Below are positions 34,007-41,565 of a stretch of 64,000 bases of DNA, one piece after another; positions within the stretch are counted from its first letter, which is position 1; every line of letters starts with the position of its first letter. The notes below the pieces were generated by a model that worked only from the letters and a program-made list of their open reading frames with translations, made no database searches and had not been told where the DNA came from. Made by a program: the position numbers and the translations under genes. This DNA comes from Mucilaginibacter sp. OK283 (GTDB lineage: Bacteria; Bacteroidota; Bacteroidia; Sphingobacteriales; Sphingobacteriaceae), in contig NZ_FODR01000003.1 in NCBI RefSeq assembly GCF_900110415.1, positions 496,001-560,000 on the forward strand, written 5' to 3'.

Positions 34007-35077
34007 CTAATTCCATTTCGCCCGAACGTACTGCTCCGGCCATTCTACTTCATGCCCCAGCTCATGAGCGGCACGTAAAGCAAAATGCGGGTCGCGCAGC
34101 ATTTCGCGGGCTATAAATACAACATCGGCTTCGCCTTCCTGTATAATTTCATCAGCCTGGTGCGGTTTGGTTATTAAGCCTACTGCTCCGGTAAGTATAC
34201 CGCTTTCTTTTTTAACTTTCTCGGCAAATTCAACCTGGTAACCTGGTTTTAACGCTATTTTAACCCCGGCAATGTTGCCGCCGGTCGAGCAGTCAATAAG
34301 GTCGATACCTTTATCTTTTAATATTTTGGCAAGCGCTACCGAGTCATCAGCCGCCCAGGCGCCTTCCGTCCATTCGGTTGCCGATATGCGCACAAACAGC
34401 GGGTTTTCGGCAGGCCAGGCTTCCTGTACACTTTCAATTACTTCCAGTAAAAAACGGATCCGGTTCCCGAACGGGCCTCCGTATTCATCTGTACGTTTAT
34501 TACTTGCCGGCGATAAAAACTCGTGCAATAAATAACCGTGCGCGCCATGTAGTTCAATTACGTCAAAACCTGCGGCCAAAGCCCTGGCAGCGGCGGCTTT
34601 AAAATCAGCTTTAATTTTGTCGATGCCGGCTTTATCCAGTTCTAAAGGCGCCTCTTCACTGTCGATAAAAGCGATTGGGCTTGGCGCGTATGATTTCCAC
34701 CCGTTAGGTTCATTGGATGGCACCTGCTTGCCCCCCAGCCAAGGCTGCAGGTGGCTGGCCTTGCGGCCGGCATGTGCCAGCTGTGTGCCTGCATACGCGC
34801 CATGAGCGTGCAAAAAATCGGTGATTTGTTTTAATTTGGTAATATGTTCGTCCTTATAAAGGCCAAGGTCGGCAGATGAAATGCGGCCTTCGGGCGATAC
34901 GGCGGTGGCTTCGGTGATAATTAAAGCAGCACCGCCAACGGCCATGCTGCCCAGGTGTACCAGGTGCCAGTCGTTAGCGAAACCGTCTTCGCTGGAATAC
35001 TCACACATGGGCGATACCACGATGCGGTTTTTAAGTTCGATGTTCTTTATTTTAAGCGGTGAGAATAGATGCGGCAT
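34007..35077 (-). CDS. Old Yellow Enzyme family NADH:flavin oxidoreductase (YqjM-like)
   Basis: FMN-dependent ene reductase of 356 residues from MPHLFSPLKIKNIELKNR; a 16-residue upstream extension was rejected. The YqjM subclass is shown by Cys25 (VSPMCEYSS), which modulates the flavin. The substrate-binding histidines lie in ELHGAHGYLLHEFLSPASN, and the C-terminal FMN phosphate site includes ADVVFIAREMLRDPHF. The family reduces activated C=C bonds and other electrophiles, using NAD(P)H. A near-consensus -7 box (CATATTTG, minus strand, 35101-35094) lies upstream. A run of short repeats separates it from the osmC-family gene downstream. Confidence 0.94.
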   Translation of the reverse strand: MPHLFSPLKIKNIELKNRIVVSPMCEYSSEDGFANDWHLVHLGSMAVGGAALIITEATAVSPEGRISSADLGLYKDEHITKLKQITDFLHAHGAYAGTQLAHAGRKASHLQPWLGGKQVPSNEPNGWKSYAPSPIAFIDSEEAPLELDKAGIDKIKADFKAAAARALAAGFDVIELHGAHGYLLHEFLSPASNKRTDEYGGPFGNRIRFLLEVIESVQEAWPAENPLFVRISATEWTEGAWAADDSVALAKILKDKGIDLIDCSTGGNIAGVKIALKPGYQVEFAEKVKKESGILTGAVGLITKPHQADEIIQEGEADVVFIAREMLRDPHFALRAAHELGHEVEWPEQYVRAKWN

Positions 35078-35246
35078 ATGTTTTTGTTTGGTACAAATAT
35101 GGTAAGTAACATTGATTGTAACCACACTGTTTTGTAAAATAGATATAAGCTGAAAGCCAAAGGCCTAAAACAGAAAGCTAATTGCCGGAAAAAAGTTTTT
35201 AGCACCGGGACCTGGTTTTATGCCTTTCCGTCGCGCGTAAATTCTT

Positions 35247-35254
35247 TAGCTTTG
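35247..35254 (+). promoter_or_regulatory. -7 promoter box of the dienelactone hydrolase gene
   Basis: TAGCTTTG is a perfect TAnnTTTG box located 28 bases before the ATG at 35283. The -33 region has TTT rather than TTG at about 19 bases. Confidence 0.45.
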
Positions 35255-35282
35255 AAAATCATCGGAGATTGCTCAACCAGTT

Positions 35283-35987
35283 ATGGATAACAAAAAATAT
35301 ATCGAACTAACAGTTGCTGACGGAAGTACAATGGCTGTTTACATAGCTGTTCCCGAAGACAATAAGCCGAGCACGCCAGCTATTATTGTATTGCAGGAGG
35401 CATTTGGCGTAAATAACCATATTCGACAAGTTGCCGAAAGATTTGCAGCCGCGGGCTATGTAGCGGTGGCTCCTGAGCTTTTCCATCGTACGGCCCCAAA
35501 AGGTTTTGCAGGTGATTATGCCGATTTTAGTACGGTAACACCACACACATCAAAACTAACTAATGATGGTTTTAAGGCCGACCTGGAAGCTACCTGGGGA
35601 TGGCTAAATACGCAAACCAATGTAGATATAAGCCGGGTTTATGCCATTGGTTACTGCATGGGCGGTCGGGTAGCTTTTATAGCCAATGCCTTACTGCCCC
35701 TAAAAGCTGCTGTATCCTATTATGGCGGCGGGCTTGATAAAGTTGCGCACATGGCGCCCAACCTGCATGGCAAACACTTGTTTATTTGGGGTGGTAAGGA
35801 TGCGCATATTAAGGATGACAACATCAATGTTGTTATAGGTGCAGTTGAAGCTGCCGGCAATGATTACATGAACGTAAAAATATCTTATGCCGACCACGGT
35901 TTTAACTGCAACGAGCGGTCAAGTTATCATGAAGCTGCATCCAAAGAAGCCTGGGCTTTAGTTATGGCTTTTTTGGAAGGGGCTTAA
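35283..35987 (+). CDS. Dienelactone hydrolase family protein
   Basis: Alpha/beta hydrolase of 234 residues. The catalytic triad is Cys125 (IGYCMGGRV), Asp173 (WGGKDAHI) and His205 (YADHGFNC). The oxyanion/substrate region includes LQEAFGVNNHIRQVAERFA and APELFHR. There is no signal peptide, so it is cytosolic. True dienelactone hydrolases act in chloroaromatic breakdown, but no such genes are nearby. A general carboxyl-ester hydrolase is more likely. Confidence 0.92.
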   Translation: MDNKKYIELTVADGSTMAVYIAVPEDNKPSTPAIIVLQEAFGVNNHIRQVAERFAAAGYVAVAPELFHRTAPKGFAGDYADFSTVTPHTSKLTNDGFKADLEATWGWLNTQTNVDISRVYAIGYCMGGRVAFIANALLPLKAAVSYYGGGLDKVAHMAPNLHGKHLFIWGGKDAHIKDDNINVVIGAVEAAGNDYMNVKISYADHGFNCNERSSYHEAASKEAWALVMAFLEGA

Positions 35988-36001
35988 AATAGCGGGTTGT
36001 T

Positions 36002-36445
36002 TCAGGATGCAGTTTCTTCTTCTTCCTCGTCCTCATACCTTTCATCTTCCAAATCCAGCCGGCAAATCCAAACCCCCAACAACAAAGGGAGTAAAAATGG
36101 CAGCAGCATGGCCGATAGTTCAAATGGCGAATAGGCGTTTTTAGCCGCTGATGCGCCAAGAAATACCAAAATAACAACAATACCTAAGGCAACCGACACC
36201 CGTTGTTTAACAGCAATTACGGTTGAATTCCTGGTCATTCGTGGGATAATAAAAGTAAGCAACGCGCCCAGCGGGCAGGTAAATACCATTAACACGCCAA
36301 CCGATAAGGGATATTCTTTAATAAAGGCGATGGATAGTATACTCCCGGTGTGAAAGAAAAACTGGCTGATAAGAATTTGCAGCACAGGCGCTATGATCAC
36401 CATAGTTAACCACACCTTAAAACTGTAAAATTGCGCCGGATCCAT
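36002..36445 (-). CDS. Four-helix membrane protein with acidic tail, unknown function
   Basis: Protein of 147 residues with four hydrophobic helices (VWLTMVIIAPVLQILI, SVGVLMVFTCPLGALL, VALGIVVILVFLGASAA, LSAMLLPFLLPLLLGVWI). The strongly acidic C-terminus is EDERYEDEEEEETAS. Family not recognised. It converges on the dienelactone hydrolase gene, 14 bases between the stops, and is divergent from the antiporter. Confidence 0.65.
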   Translation of the reverse strand: MDPAQFYSFKVWLTMVIIAPVLQILISQFFFHTGSILSIAFIKEYPLSVGVLMVFTCPLGALLTFIIPRMTRNSTVIAVKQRVSVALGIVVILVFLGASAAKNAYSPFELSAMLLPFLLPLLLGVWICRLDLEDERYEDEEEEETAS

Positions 36446-36594
36446 AGGCTGTTATTGTTAAAAAAGTAAATATAAAAGATATCAGCTTTCAAACAAGGGA
36501 TGCGCCGTACGCGGCAAAAAATAATGCGAAACAATGCTTAAGTTTGAAATGTTAAGGCTGATTTATGTACTCACACTGTTAAATAATTGGTAAT

Positions 36595-37785
36595 TTGACT
36601 ACATATACAACCCTGATTATTTTAAGCGGACTGGTCATTTTCTCGTACCTGTTCGATTTGATAGCCGGTAAAACCAAAATCCCTTCGGTTATTTTATTGC
36701 TGATGCTTGGCATCGCGATACATTTTACTGTTGATTATTTTGGGGTGAAAATGATCAATTTTAAGGTGATTCTGCCTACGCTTGGCACGTTGGGCCTTAT
36801 CCTTATTGTATTTGAGGGAGCGCTGGAACTGCGGTACAACAGCGATAAAAATGCCATCATCAAAAAAGCGTTCTTTTCGGCATTTGCCATTTTATTGGTT
36901 AGCGCTTTTGCCATTACATTTATCATCAGGTATTTAACAGGGCAAAGCTTTTATCTGTGCTTTGTAAATGCCATACCTTATTGCGTGGTCAGTTCGGCAG
37001 TGGCTATTCCATCGGCATCCAATCTTGGTAAAAACAAAAAGGAATTCATTATTTACGAGTCTTCTTTCTCGGATATCCTTACCGTGGTGCTGTTTAACTT
37101 TATAGTTCGTAACCAGCAAATTGATGTGGTATCGTTTATAAAACTCGGCGCCGAACTTACAGGCATTATTATTGCAGCCATTATATCCTGCCTGCTGTTG
37201 CTTTACCTTATTGGCCGGTTAACGCATCACATCAAATCGTTCCTTATTATCGCGTTGCTCATATTGGTTTATTCGGTAGGGCAATCGTTCCATTTATCGG
37301 CATTGATAATTGTACTGGCACTGGGCCTGTTCCTGAATAATGCAAACCAAATCAGTTTTCCGTGGTTCAGGAAACTGTTTATCTATCCAACCTTTCAACA
37401 CGATATCAAACAGCTTTTCCAGCTATCTGCCGAGAGCGCTTTTTTAATGCGCACGTTCTTTTTCATAGTATTTGGTTATACCATGGATATTTATGAATTG
37501 CAGGATATTACCTTGCTGGCAACCGGCGGTGCCGTACTGGTATCCATTTACCTGGTCCGCTTTTTATACATCAAATTCGTATCCAAAACCGACCTGATGC
37601 CCGAGTTAGTAATAGTACCCCGGGGGCTAATCAGCGTACTGCTGTATTATAACCTGCCGGATAATTTGAAGATACCGCAGGTTGGTACGGGGCTGTTGTT
37701 TATTGTAGTATTGGGTACAAGTTTGATATTGAGTTTAGGGTTGTTTGCGACGAGGAGGAATCTGAATCAGAATTTACAGGATTAA
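36595..37785 (+). CDS. Cation:proton antiporter (CPA superfamily), TTG start
   Basis: Protein of 396 residues with about 12 helices and the Na+/H+ exchanger fold: IPSVILLLMLGIAIHFTVDY, LILIVFEGALEL and the SSAVAIPSASNL core. It lacks the C-terminal TrkA domains of KefB-type proteins. The start is taken as TTG at 36595, since no ATG precedes the first helix. Its last residues (NQNLQD) are encoded by the left arm of a dispersed repeat (37760-37852), so the natural C-terminus may have been replaced. It exchanges Na+ or K+ for H+ at the inner membrane. Confidence 0.85.
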   Translation: MTTYTTLIILSGLVIFSYLFDLIAGKTKIPSVILLLMLGIAIHFTVDYFGVKMINFKVILPTLGTLGLILIVFEGALELRYNSDKNAIIKKAFFSAFAILLVSAFAITFIIRYLTGQSFYLCFVNAIPYCVVSSAVAIPSASNLGKNKKEFIIYESSFSDILTVVLFNFIVRNQQIDVVSFIKLGAELTGIIIAAIISCLLLLYLIGRLTHHIKSFLIIALLILVYSVGQSFHLSALIIVLALGLFLNNANQISFPWFRKLFIYPTFQHDIKQLFQLSAESAFLMRTFFFIVFGYTMDIYELQDITLLATGGAVLVSIYLVRFLYIKFVSKTDLMPELVIVPRGLISVLLYYNLPDNLKIPQVGTGLLFIVVLGTSLILSLGLFATRRNLNQNLQD

Positions 37786-37852
37786 AGAATTTGCAGAATA
37801 TTCGATGCATACATTCTGTTCATTTTAAAATTCTGTAAATTCAGATTCAGAC
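37760..37852. repeat. Dispersed inverted repeat of the TCTGAATCAG family, copy D
   Basis: ATCTGAATCAGAATTTACAG on the left and TTCTGTAAATTCAGATTCAG on the right are near-perfect inverted arms. The left arm supplies the stop region of the antiporter gene. Related to 4445-4538, 12723-12766 and 26612-26654. Confidence 0.75.
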
Positions 37853-37891
37853 TTTAGCAAGTTCCGGGTTTTATCGCATCCGCTATCAGCC

Positions 37892-37899
37892 TACATTTG
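37892..37899 (+). promoter_or_regulatory. -7 promoter box of the alkylation-repair operon
   Basis: TACATTTG is a perfect TAnnTTTG box, 22 bases before the ATG at 37922. TTT at the -33 distance is a weak match. No clear Ada-type operator is recognised. Confidence 0.45.
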
Positions 37900-37921
37900 T
37901 TTATAAATAACAAATAATATT

Positions 37922-38776
37922 ATGAACACACAGGAAAATATTAATTACGACCGTATTGCCGAGGCAATAAATTACATAAAACTCAATTTTAAAACCCAGC
38001 CAAATTTAGATGAAGTTGCCGAAAAGGTTAACCTCAGCCCCTTTCATTTTCAGCGTTTGTTTACCGATTGGGTGGGCATCAGCCCTAAAAAGTTTTTGCA
38101 ATACTTAAGCCTGGAATATGCCAAAGGTATTTTAAAAGATAAGCAGGCAACCTTGTTTGATACCGCCTATGAAACGGGCCTGTCGGGTACCGGGCGTTTG
38201 CACGACCTGTTCATCAACATTGAAGGCATGACCCCTGCGGAGTACAAAAACGGCGGCAAAGAGTTGAGCATAAACTACAGCTTCGCCCAAAGCCCCTTTG
38301 GCAATATCATAGTGGCATCAACCCCCAAAGGTATTTGCTATATGGCCTTTGCCGACGACCATGCCGACGCTTTAGATCAACTTAAACAGCATTTCCCTAA
38401 CGCGGCCTACACACAGGTAGTTGATATGATGCAACAGGATGTTTTACATATCTTTAAAAAAGACTGGTCGCAATTGCCGGCAATTAAATTGCACTTAAAG
38501 GGCAGTAGTTTTCAATTAAAGGTGTGGGATGCCTTGTTAAAAATACCTATGGGGGGCTTATGCAGCTATGGCGATGTTTCGCAAAAAATACAATTGCCAA
38601 ATGCCAGCCGGGCAGTAGGCAGCGCCATAGGGGCCAATCCGGTAGCGTTTTTGATCCCTTGCCATAGGGTCATCCGGTCGACAGGCGAATCAGGGCAATA
38701 CCATTGGGGGGCAACCCGTAAATCGGCAATTATAGGCTGGGAGGCAGCAATGGTTAATCAACCGGTATCAATATAA
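37922..38776 (+). CDS. AraC-type regulator fused to O6-methylguanine-DNA methyltransferase
   Basis: Protein of 284 residues. An N-terminal AraC helix-turn-helix pair (about 10-110, NLSPFHFQRLFTDWVGISP) is followed by a methyltransferase domain (about 118-280) with the acceptor Cys247 in IPCHRV and the NASRAVGSAIGANP motif. It lacks the N-terminal zinc domain of E. coli Ada that senses methylphosphotriesters. It repairs O6-alkylguanine by suicide transfer and probably regulates this operon. The next gene begins six bases after its stop. A closely related non-Ada annotation would be 'bifunctional transcriptional activator/DNA repair protein'. Confidence 0.93.
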   Translation: MNTQENINYDRIAEAINYIKLNFKTQPNLDEVAEKVNLSPFHFQRLFTDWVGISPKKFLQYLSLEYAKGILKDKQATLFDTAYETGLSGTGRLHDLFINIEGMTPAEYKNGGKELSINYSFAQSPFGNIIVASTPKGICYMAFADDHADALDQLKQHFPNAAYTQVVDMMQQDVLHIFKKDWSQLPAIKLHLKGSSFQLKVWDALLKIPMGGLCSYGDVSQKIQLPNASRAVGSAIGANPVAFLIPCHRVIRSTGESGQYHWGATRKSAIIGWEAAMVNQPVSI

Positions 38777-38782
38777 AAGGTG

Positions 38783-39490
38783 ATGGAAATTAAAGAGCGA
38801 ATTGATAATTTAAATTGGGCTGATATTAAAGCCGGTATGGATGCCCGTGGATATGCCATTGTAAAAAACGTTTTAGCTGCGGATGAATGCGCCGCTCTGG
38901 CTAATCAATATATTGATGATGGGCTTTACCGCAAAACCGTTGTGATGGAACGCCACCATTACGGCCGGGGCGAGTATAAATATTTCAAATATCCATTGCC
39001 GGCAATCATTCAACAGTTACGGGAGCATGTTTATCTAAAGCTTGCACCTATCGCCAATAACTGGATGGAATTGCTAAATAAGCCCACGCGTTTTGCTGAT
39101 ACTTTAGATGAATTGCTGCAGTATTGCCATCAGCATGAACAATTGCGGCCAACTCCGTTGATACTGCAATACACCGAAGGCGGTTACAATGCCATGCACC
39201 AGGATTTGTATGGCGAGGTGTTTTTTCCCATTCAATCGGTTTTTATTTTGGATGAACCCGGCATAGATTACGAGGGAGGCGAATTCATTTTGCTGGAACA
39301 AAGACCGCGCGAACAATCAAGGGCGATGGTGTTAAAACCCGGCAAGGGTGATATGATATTATTTACCACCAGTTACCGGCCTGCAAAAGGCAGCAAAGGG
39401 TACCATCGGGTAAATATGAAACACGGCATAGCCGAGATTACCAATGGTCGGCGGCACAGTATGGGCATTATTTTTCATGATGCCAAATAA
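38783..39490 (+). CDS. 2OG-Fe(II) oxygenase, DNA alkylation-repair type
   Basis: Protein of 235 residues, starting at ATG 38783 rather than the GTG just before it. It matches the oxygenase family proposed to remove oxidatively damaged methyl groups from DNA (Oxygenase-NA family, from memory). The iron ligands HxD lie in YNAMHQDLYGE. The distal His is in GYHRVNMKHG, and the 2-oxoglutarate-binding Arg is in NGRRHSMGIIFHD. It is six bases downstream of the methyltransferase gene, which makes a role in alkyl-DNA repair likely. Confidence 0.85.
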   Translation: MEIKERIDNLNWADIKAGMDARGYAIVKNVLAADECAALANQYIDDGLYRKTVVMERHHYGRGEYKYFKYPLPAIIQQLREHVYLKLAPIANNWMELLNKPTRFADTLDELLQYCHQHEQLRPTPLILQYTEGGYNAMHQDLYGEVFFPIQSVFILDEPGIDYEGGEFILLEQRPREQSRAMVLKPGKGDMILFTTSYRPAKGSKGYHRVNMKHGIAEITNGRRHSMGIIFHDAK

Positions 39491-39623
39491 CTGTTGCAAC
39501 CCTGAATTTGATGTGAAACAAAGCTTTACAACTCCTGCGATTGCGATTGATTTATGCCATAAATTACATCAATAGTTAATTTTTGCTAAATTTATCGCAA
39601 TTCTATGTTAACCCCCTTTCAGG

Positions 39624-40178
39624 ATGGCAGAAAAGGTAGCTATAAGCGATGTGCAATTGATCGACCGGTTAAAATCGGGCGATGAAAGTGCGTTGACCGC
39701 TATCTACAAAAAATACTGGCAGCAATTGTTCCTGTCGGCCTACAATGTTTTAAAAGATAAGCAGGCCTGCGAAGATGTTATCCAGGAACTGTTCATCAAG
39801 CTTTGGAATAGCAGGGATAATATCCAAATAGCCGTATCGTTAAAAGCATACCTGTATGCATCCATCCGTTATGAAGTTTACAGGCAAATCCGTGCCGGGG
39901 TTGCAACAAGCGATGTGTTTGATGCCCTTGCCAACAGTTTGCAAAGCCCTGACACCCATGAAAATTTAGAATACAAAGAGCTGGTTTCACAGGTAAATTC
40001 GGTAGTTGAAACGCTACCCGAAAAATGCCGCGAAGTTTACAAGCTTAGCCGCGAAGAGTACCTAACCCATAAGCAAATTGCATCAAGGCTCAATATATCT
40101 ACCAAAACAGTCGAAAATCATTTAACCAAAGCGCTTAAGCATTTGCGTACTTCGTTGGGGACTTTGTTTTTGTTGTAG
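39624..40178 (+). CDS. ECF RNA polymerase sigma-70 factor (FecI-like)
   Basis: Protein of 184 residues. Sigma region 2 is in the first 90 residues (LTAIYKKYWQQLFLSAYNVL, ACEDVIQELFIKLW). Region 4 is about 125-175 (PEKCREVYKLSREEYLTHKQ, IASRLNISTKTVENHL). It belongs to the Bacteroidetes ECF group that partners FecR anti-sigma factors for SusCD loci. Its presumed partner FecR is at 41566-42729, but the usual adjacency is interrupted by three short genes. It should switch on the downstream glycan-use genes when the SusC STN domain signals through FecR. Confidence 0.94.
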   Translation: MAEKVAISDVQLIDRLKSGDESALTAIYKKYWQQLFLSAYNVLKDKQACEDVIQELFIKLWNSRDNIQIAVSLKAYLYASIRYEVYRQIRAGVATSDVFDALANSLQSPDTHENLEYKELVSQVNSVVETLPEKCREVYKLSREEYLTHKQIASRLNISTKTVENHLTKALKHLRTSLGTLFLL

Positions 40179-40255
40179 ATTGGGGTGTTTTCTGTTGTGG
40201 ATGGGTGAAAAAGATGTGTTATTGCAGGAGTTCAAAAATGCCGACCGATGTTCAA

Positions 40256-40286
40256 TTGATTAGTTATGGCATTTATCGTAACTTTA
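40256..40286 (+). promoter_or_regulatory. Promoter of the toxin-antitoxin cassette (TTG-N20-TAACTTTA)
   Basis: TTG at 40256-40258 is followed by 20 bases and then TAACTTTA at 40279-40286, one mismatch from TAnnTTTG. The spacing is close to ideal. It lies 30 bases before the antitoxin ATG at 40316, so the cassette has its own promoter inside the polysaccharide locus. Confidence 0.5.
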
Positions 40287-40315
40287 TACTTAATTAAAAA
40301 TATACGGAAGTGAAA

Positions 40316-40588
40316 ATGAAGCCTAAAAACGATCAACAGGATAACCGCTTATTTGCCATGCAGCAGGTTATAAAAAAACTCAGGAATGATGATCTGAACC
40401 AGGGACATTGCTTTATGATTTTTGATGATGAATTGCCTGATGATGAAGCCTACTATGAATACCCAGATGGCCAGATAAAAGTAGAAAGATTGGATAAAAG
40501 TAATTTAGATGCCCCGCGCGAAGTGATCAAGGTACTCACAAAAAGTGAAATTGCTGCCGTAAAGGAAAAACATGAAGTTTTCCATTAA
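40316..40588 (+). CDS. Putative antitoxin of a zeta-type pair
   Basis: Acidic protein of 90 residues (MKPKNDQQDNRLFAMQQVIK, CFMIFDDELPDDEAYYEYPD, PREVIKVLTKSEIAAVKE). The ATG at 40316 was chosen over a GTG six bases upstream. No classical epsilon family resemblance is visible. The role is inferred from order: small acidic protein first, then a zeta-like kinase whose start overlaps by 17 bases. The promoter just upstream serves both genes. Confidence 0.55.
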   Translation: MKPKNDQQDNRLFAMQQVIKKLRNDDLNQGHCFMIFDDELPDDEAYYEYPDGQIKVERLDKSNLDAPREVIKVLTKSEIAAVKEKHEVFH

Positions 40589-41225
40589 GCCTAAACTATT
40601 TATTATTACTGGGAGCAACGGTGCCGGCAAGTCTACCTACAAACAAACGTTGATCCCATCCGAATTTGCTGATCTCGATATATTTGATGGAGATGTTTTT
40701 TACACACAAAAAAGCATTGAGTTTTATAAAATAAATAAATCGTCAAAAGAGTCAAGAAAGCTTGCGGAAGAAGCACTTGAACAAGAATTTCTTCGTCTTG
40801 TTAACTTAAATATTGAGAACAAAGCTAACTTTGCCTATGAGGGGCACTTTACAGGCCCAGGTGCTTGGGCAATCCCAAAGAGATTTAAAGAAGCTGGTTT
40901 TGAAACCCATTTAATTTTCTGCGGGCTAAATACTTTAACAAGATCAATCCAAAGGGTAGAAATGCGTGTTAAAAAAGGAGGTTTCCATGTTCCCCCACTT
41001 GCAATCGAGAACAACTATTGGGGAAATATGGAAATGCTCGATAAGAATTTCCCGATGTTTGATTCTGTTGAACTAATTGATACGTCACTAAAAATGATTT
41101 CTATTGCTAAACTTCTAAATGGAAACGTCGGAAGATCCATACCTCCAGATCAGGTACCAGAATGGTTAAAAAGCGGAATGCCAATTATGTTTGAACTAAT
41201 CAAGAAGTTTTACAATGTTGCATGA
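40572..41225 (+). CDS. Zeta-toxin-family P-loop kinase
   Basis: Protein of 217 residues with Walker A GSNGAGKST (residues 14-22), then the Asp-rich LDIFDGDVFYTQ corresponding to the substrate-contact region, AYEGHFTGPG, and the RVEMRVKKGGFHVPPLAIEN segment that carries the conserved arginines in zeta-like kinases. Zeta toxins phosphorylate UDP-GlcNAc and block peptidoglycan synthesis. Some relatives are chromosomal housekeeping kinases, so toxicity is not certain. It is encoded with a small acidic upstream partner and lies between the sigma factor and its FecR. Confidence 0.75.
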   Translation: MKFSIKPKLFIITGSNGAGKSTYKQTLIPSEFADLDIFDGDVFYTQKSIEFYKINKSSKESRKLAEEALEQEFLRLVNLNIENKANFAYEGHFTGPGAWAIPKRFKEAGFETHLIFCGLNTLTRSIQRVEMRVKKGGFHVPPLAIENNYWGNMEMLDKNFPMFDSVELIDTSLKMISIAKLLNGNVGRSIPPDQVPEWLKSGMPIMFELIKKFYNVA

Positions 41226-41255
41226 TTTCTGCCATCATTCATCGTGAGAAAGAAG

Positions 41256-41291
41256 TATATAGCATAACTGTATTTTCAGCTATGCTATATA
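41256..41291. repeat. AT-rich 11-bp perfect hairpin
   Basis: TATATAGCATA (41256-41266) is the exact reverse complement of TATGCTATATA (41281-41291). It lies at the convergent ends of the zeta-like gene and the antitoxin-like gene. It may act as a weak terminator, and it encodes the last residues of the minus-strand gene. Confidence 0.55.
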
Positions 41292-41450
41292 TGCTATATT
41301 GTATTGATGTTTGCTCTGAAAAAAAGCATCCAAAGCTTTCTTTTCATCAAAGTCAATTGGAAGTTTAACACAGCCTGCTATCCTTTTTAATTTTGGGGAT
41401 AATTTCTTTATACTTGTTTCTTCCGCCACTAACTTCTGCTTCGTTTTCAT
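41280..41450 (-). CDS. Orphan antitoxin-like protein
   Basis: Protein of 56 residues, starting MKTKQKLVAEETSIKKLSPK and continuing LKRIAGCVKLPIDFDEKKAL. The block SPKLKRIAGCVKLPIDFDEKKAL resembles short Bacteroidota antitoxins that normally precede a PIN-domain toxin gene. No toxin gene follows; the C-terminus (HQYNIAYIA) comes from the AT-rich palindrome. This may be a remnant of a second toxin-antitoxin pair, or an active antitoxin without a partner. Confidence 0.4.
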   Translation of the reverse strand: MKTKQKLVAEETSIKKLSPKLKRIAGCVKLPIDFDEKKALDAFFQSKHQYNIAYIA

Positions 41451-41565
41451 AATATTTTGCCTGTAAAACAAATTCACTTATCCGGACAATCTTCCCAATT
41501 TTATTTTTTTTCTTCCCAGATAGGGGATACCCCTGTTTTTATACTCTTACTATAAAAACCAGGTT

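Noticed and set aside
35283..35987. Dienelactone hydrolase as part of an aromatic-degradation cluster
   Set aside because: No ring-cleavage or muconate genes are nearby, so only the fold and triad can be supported.
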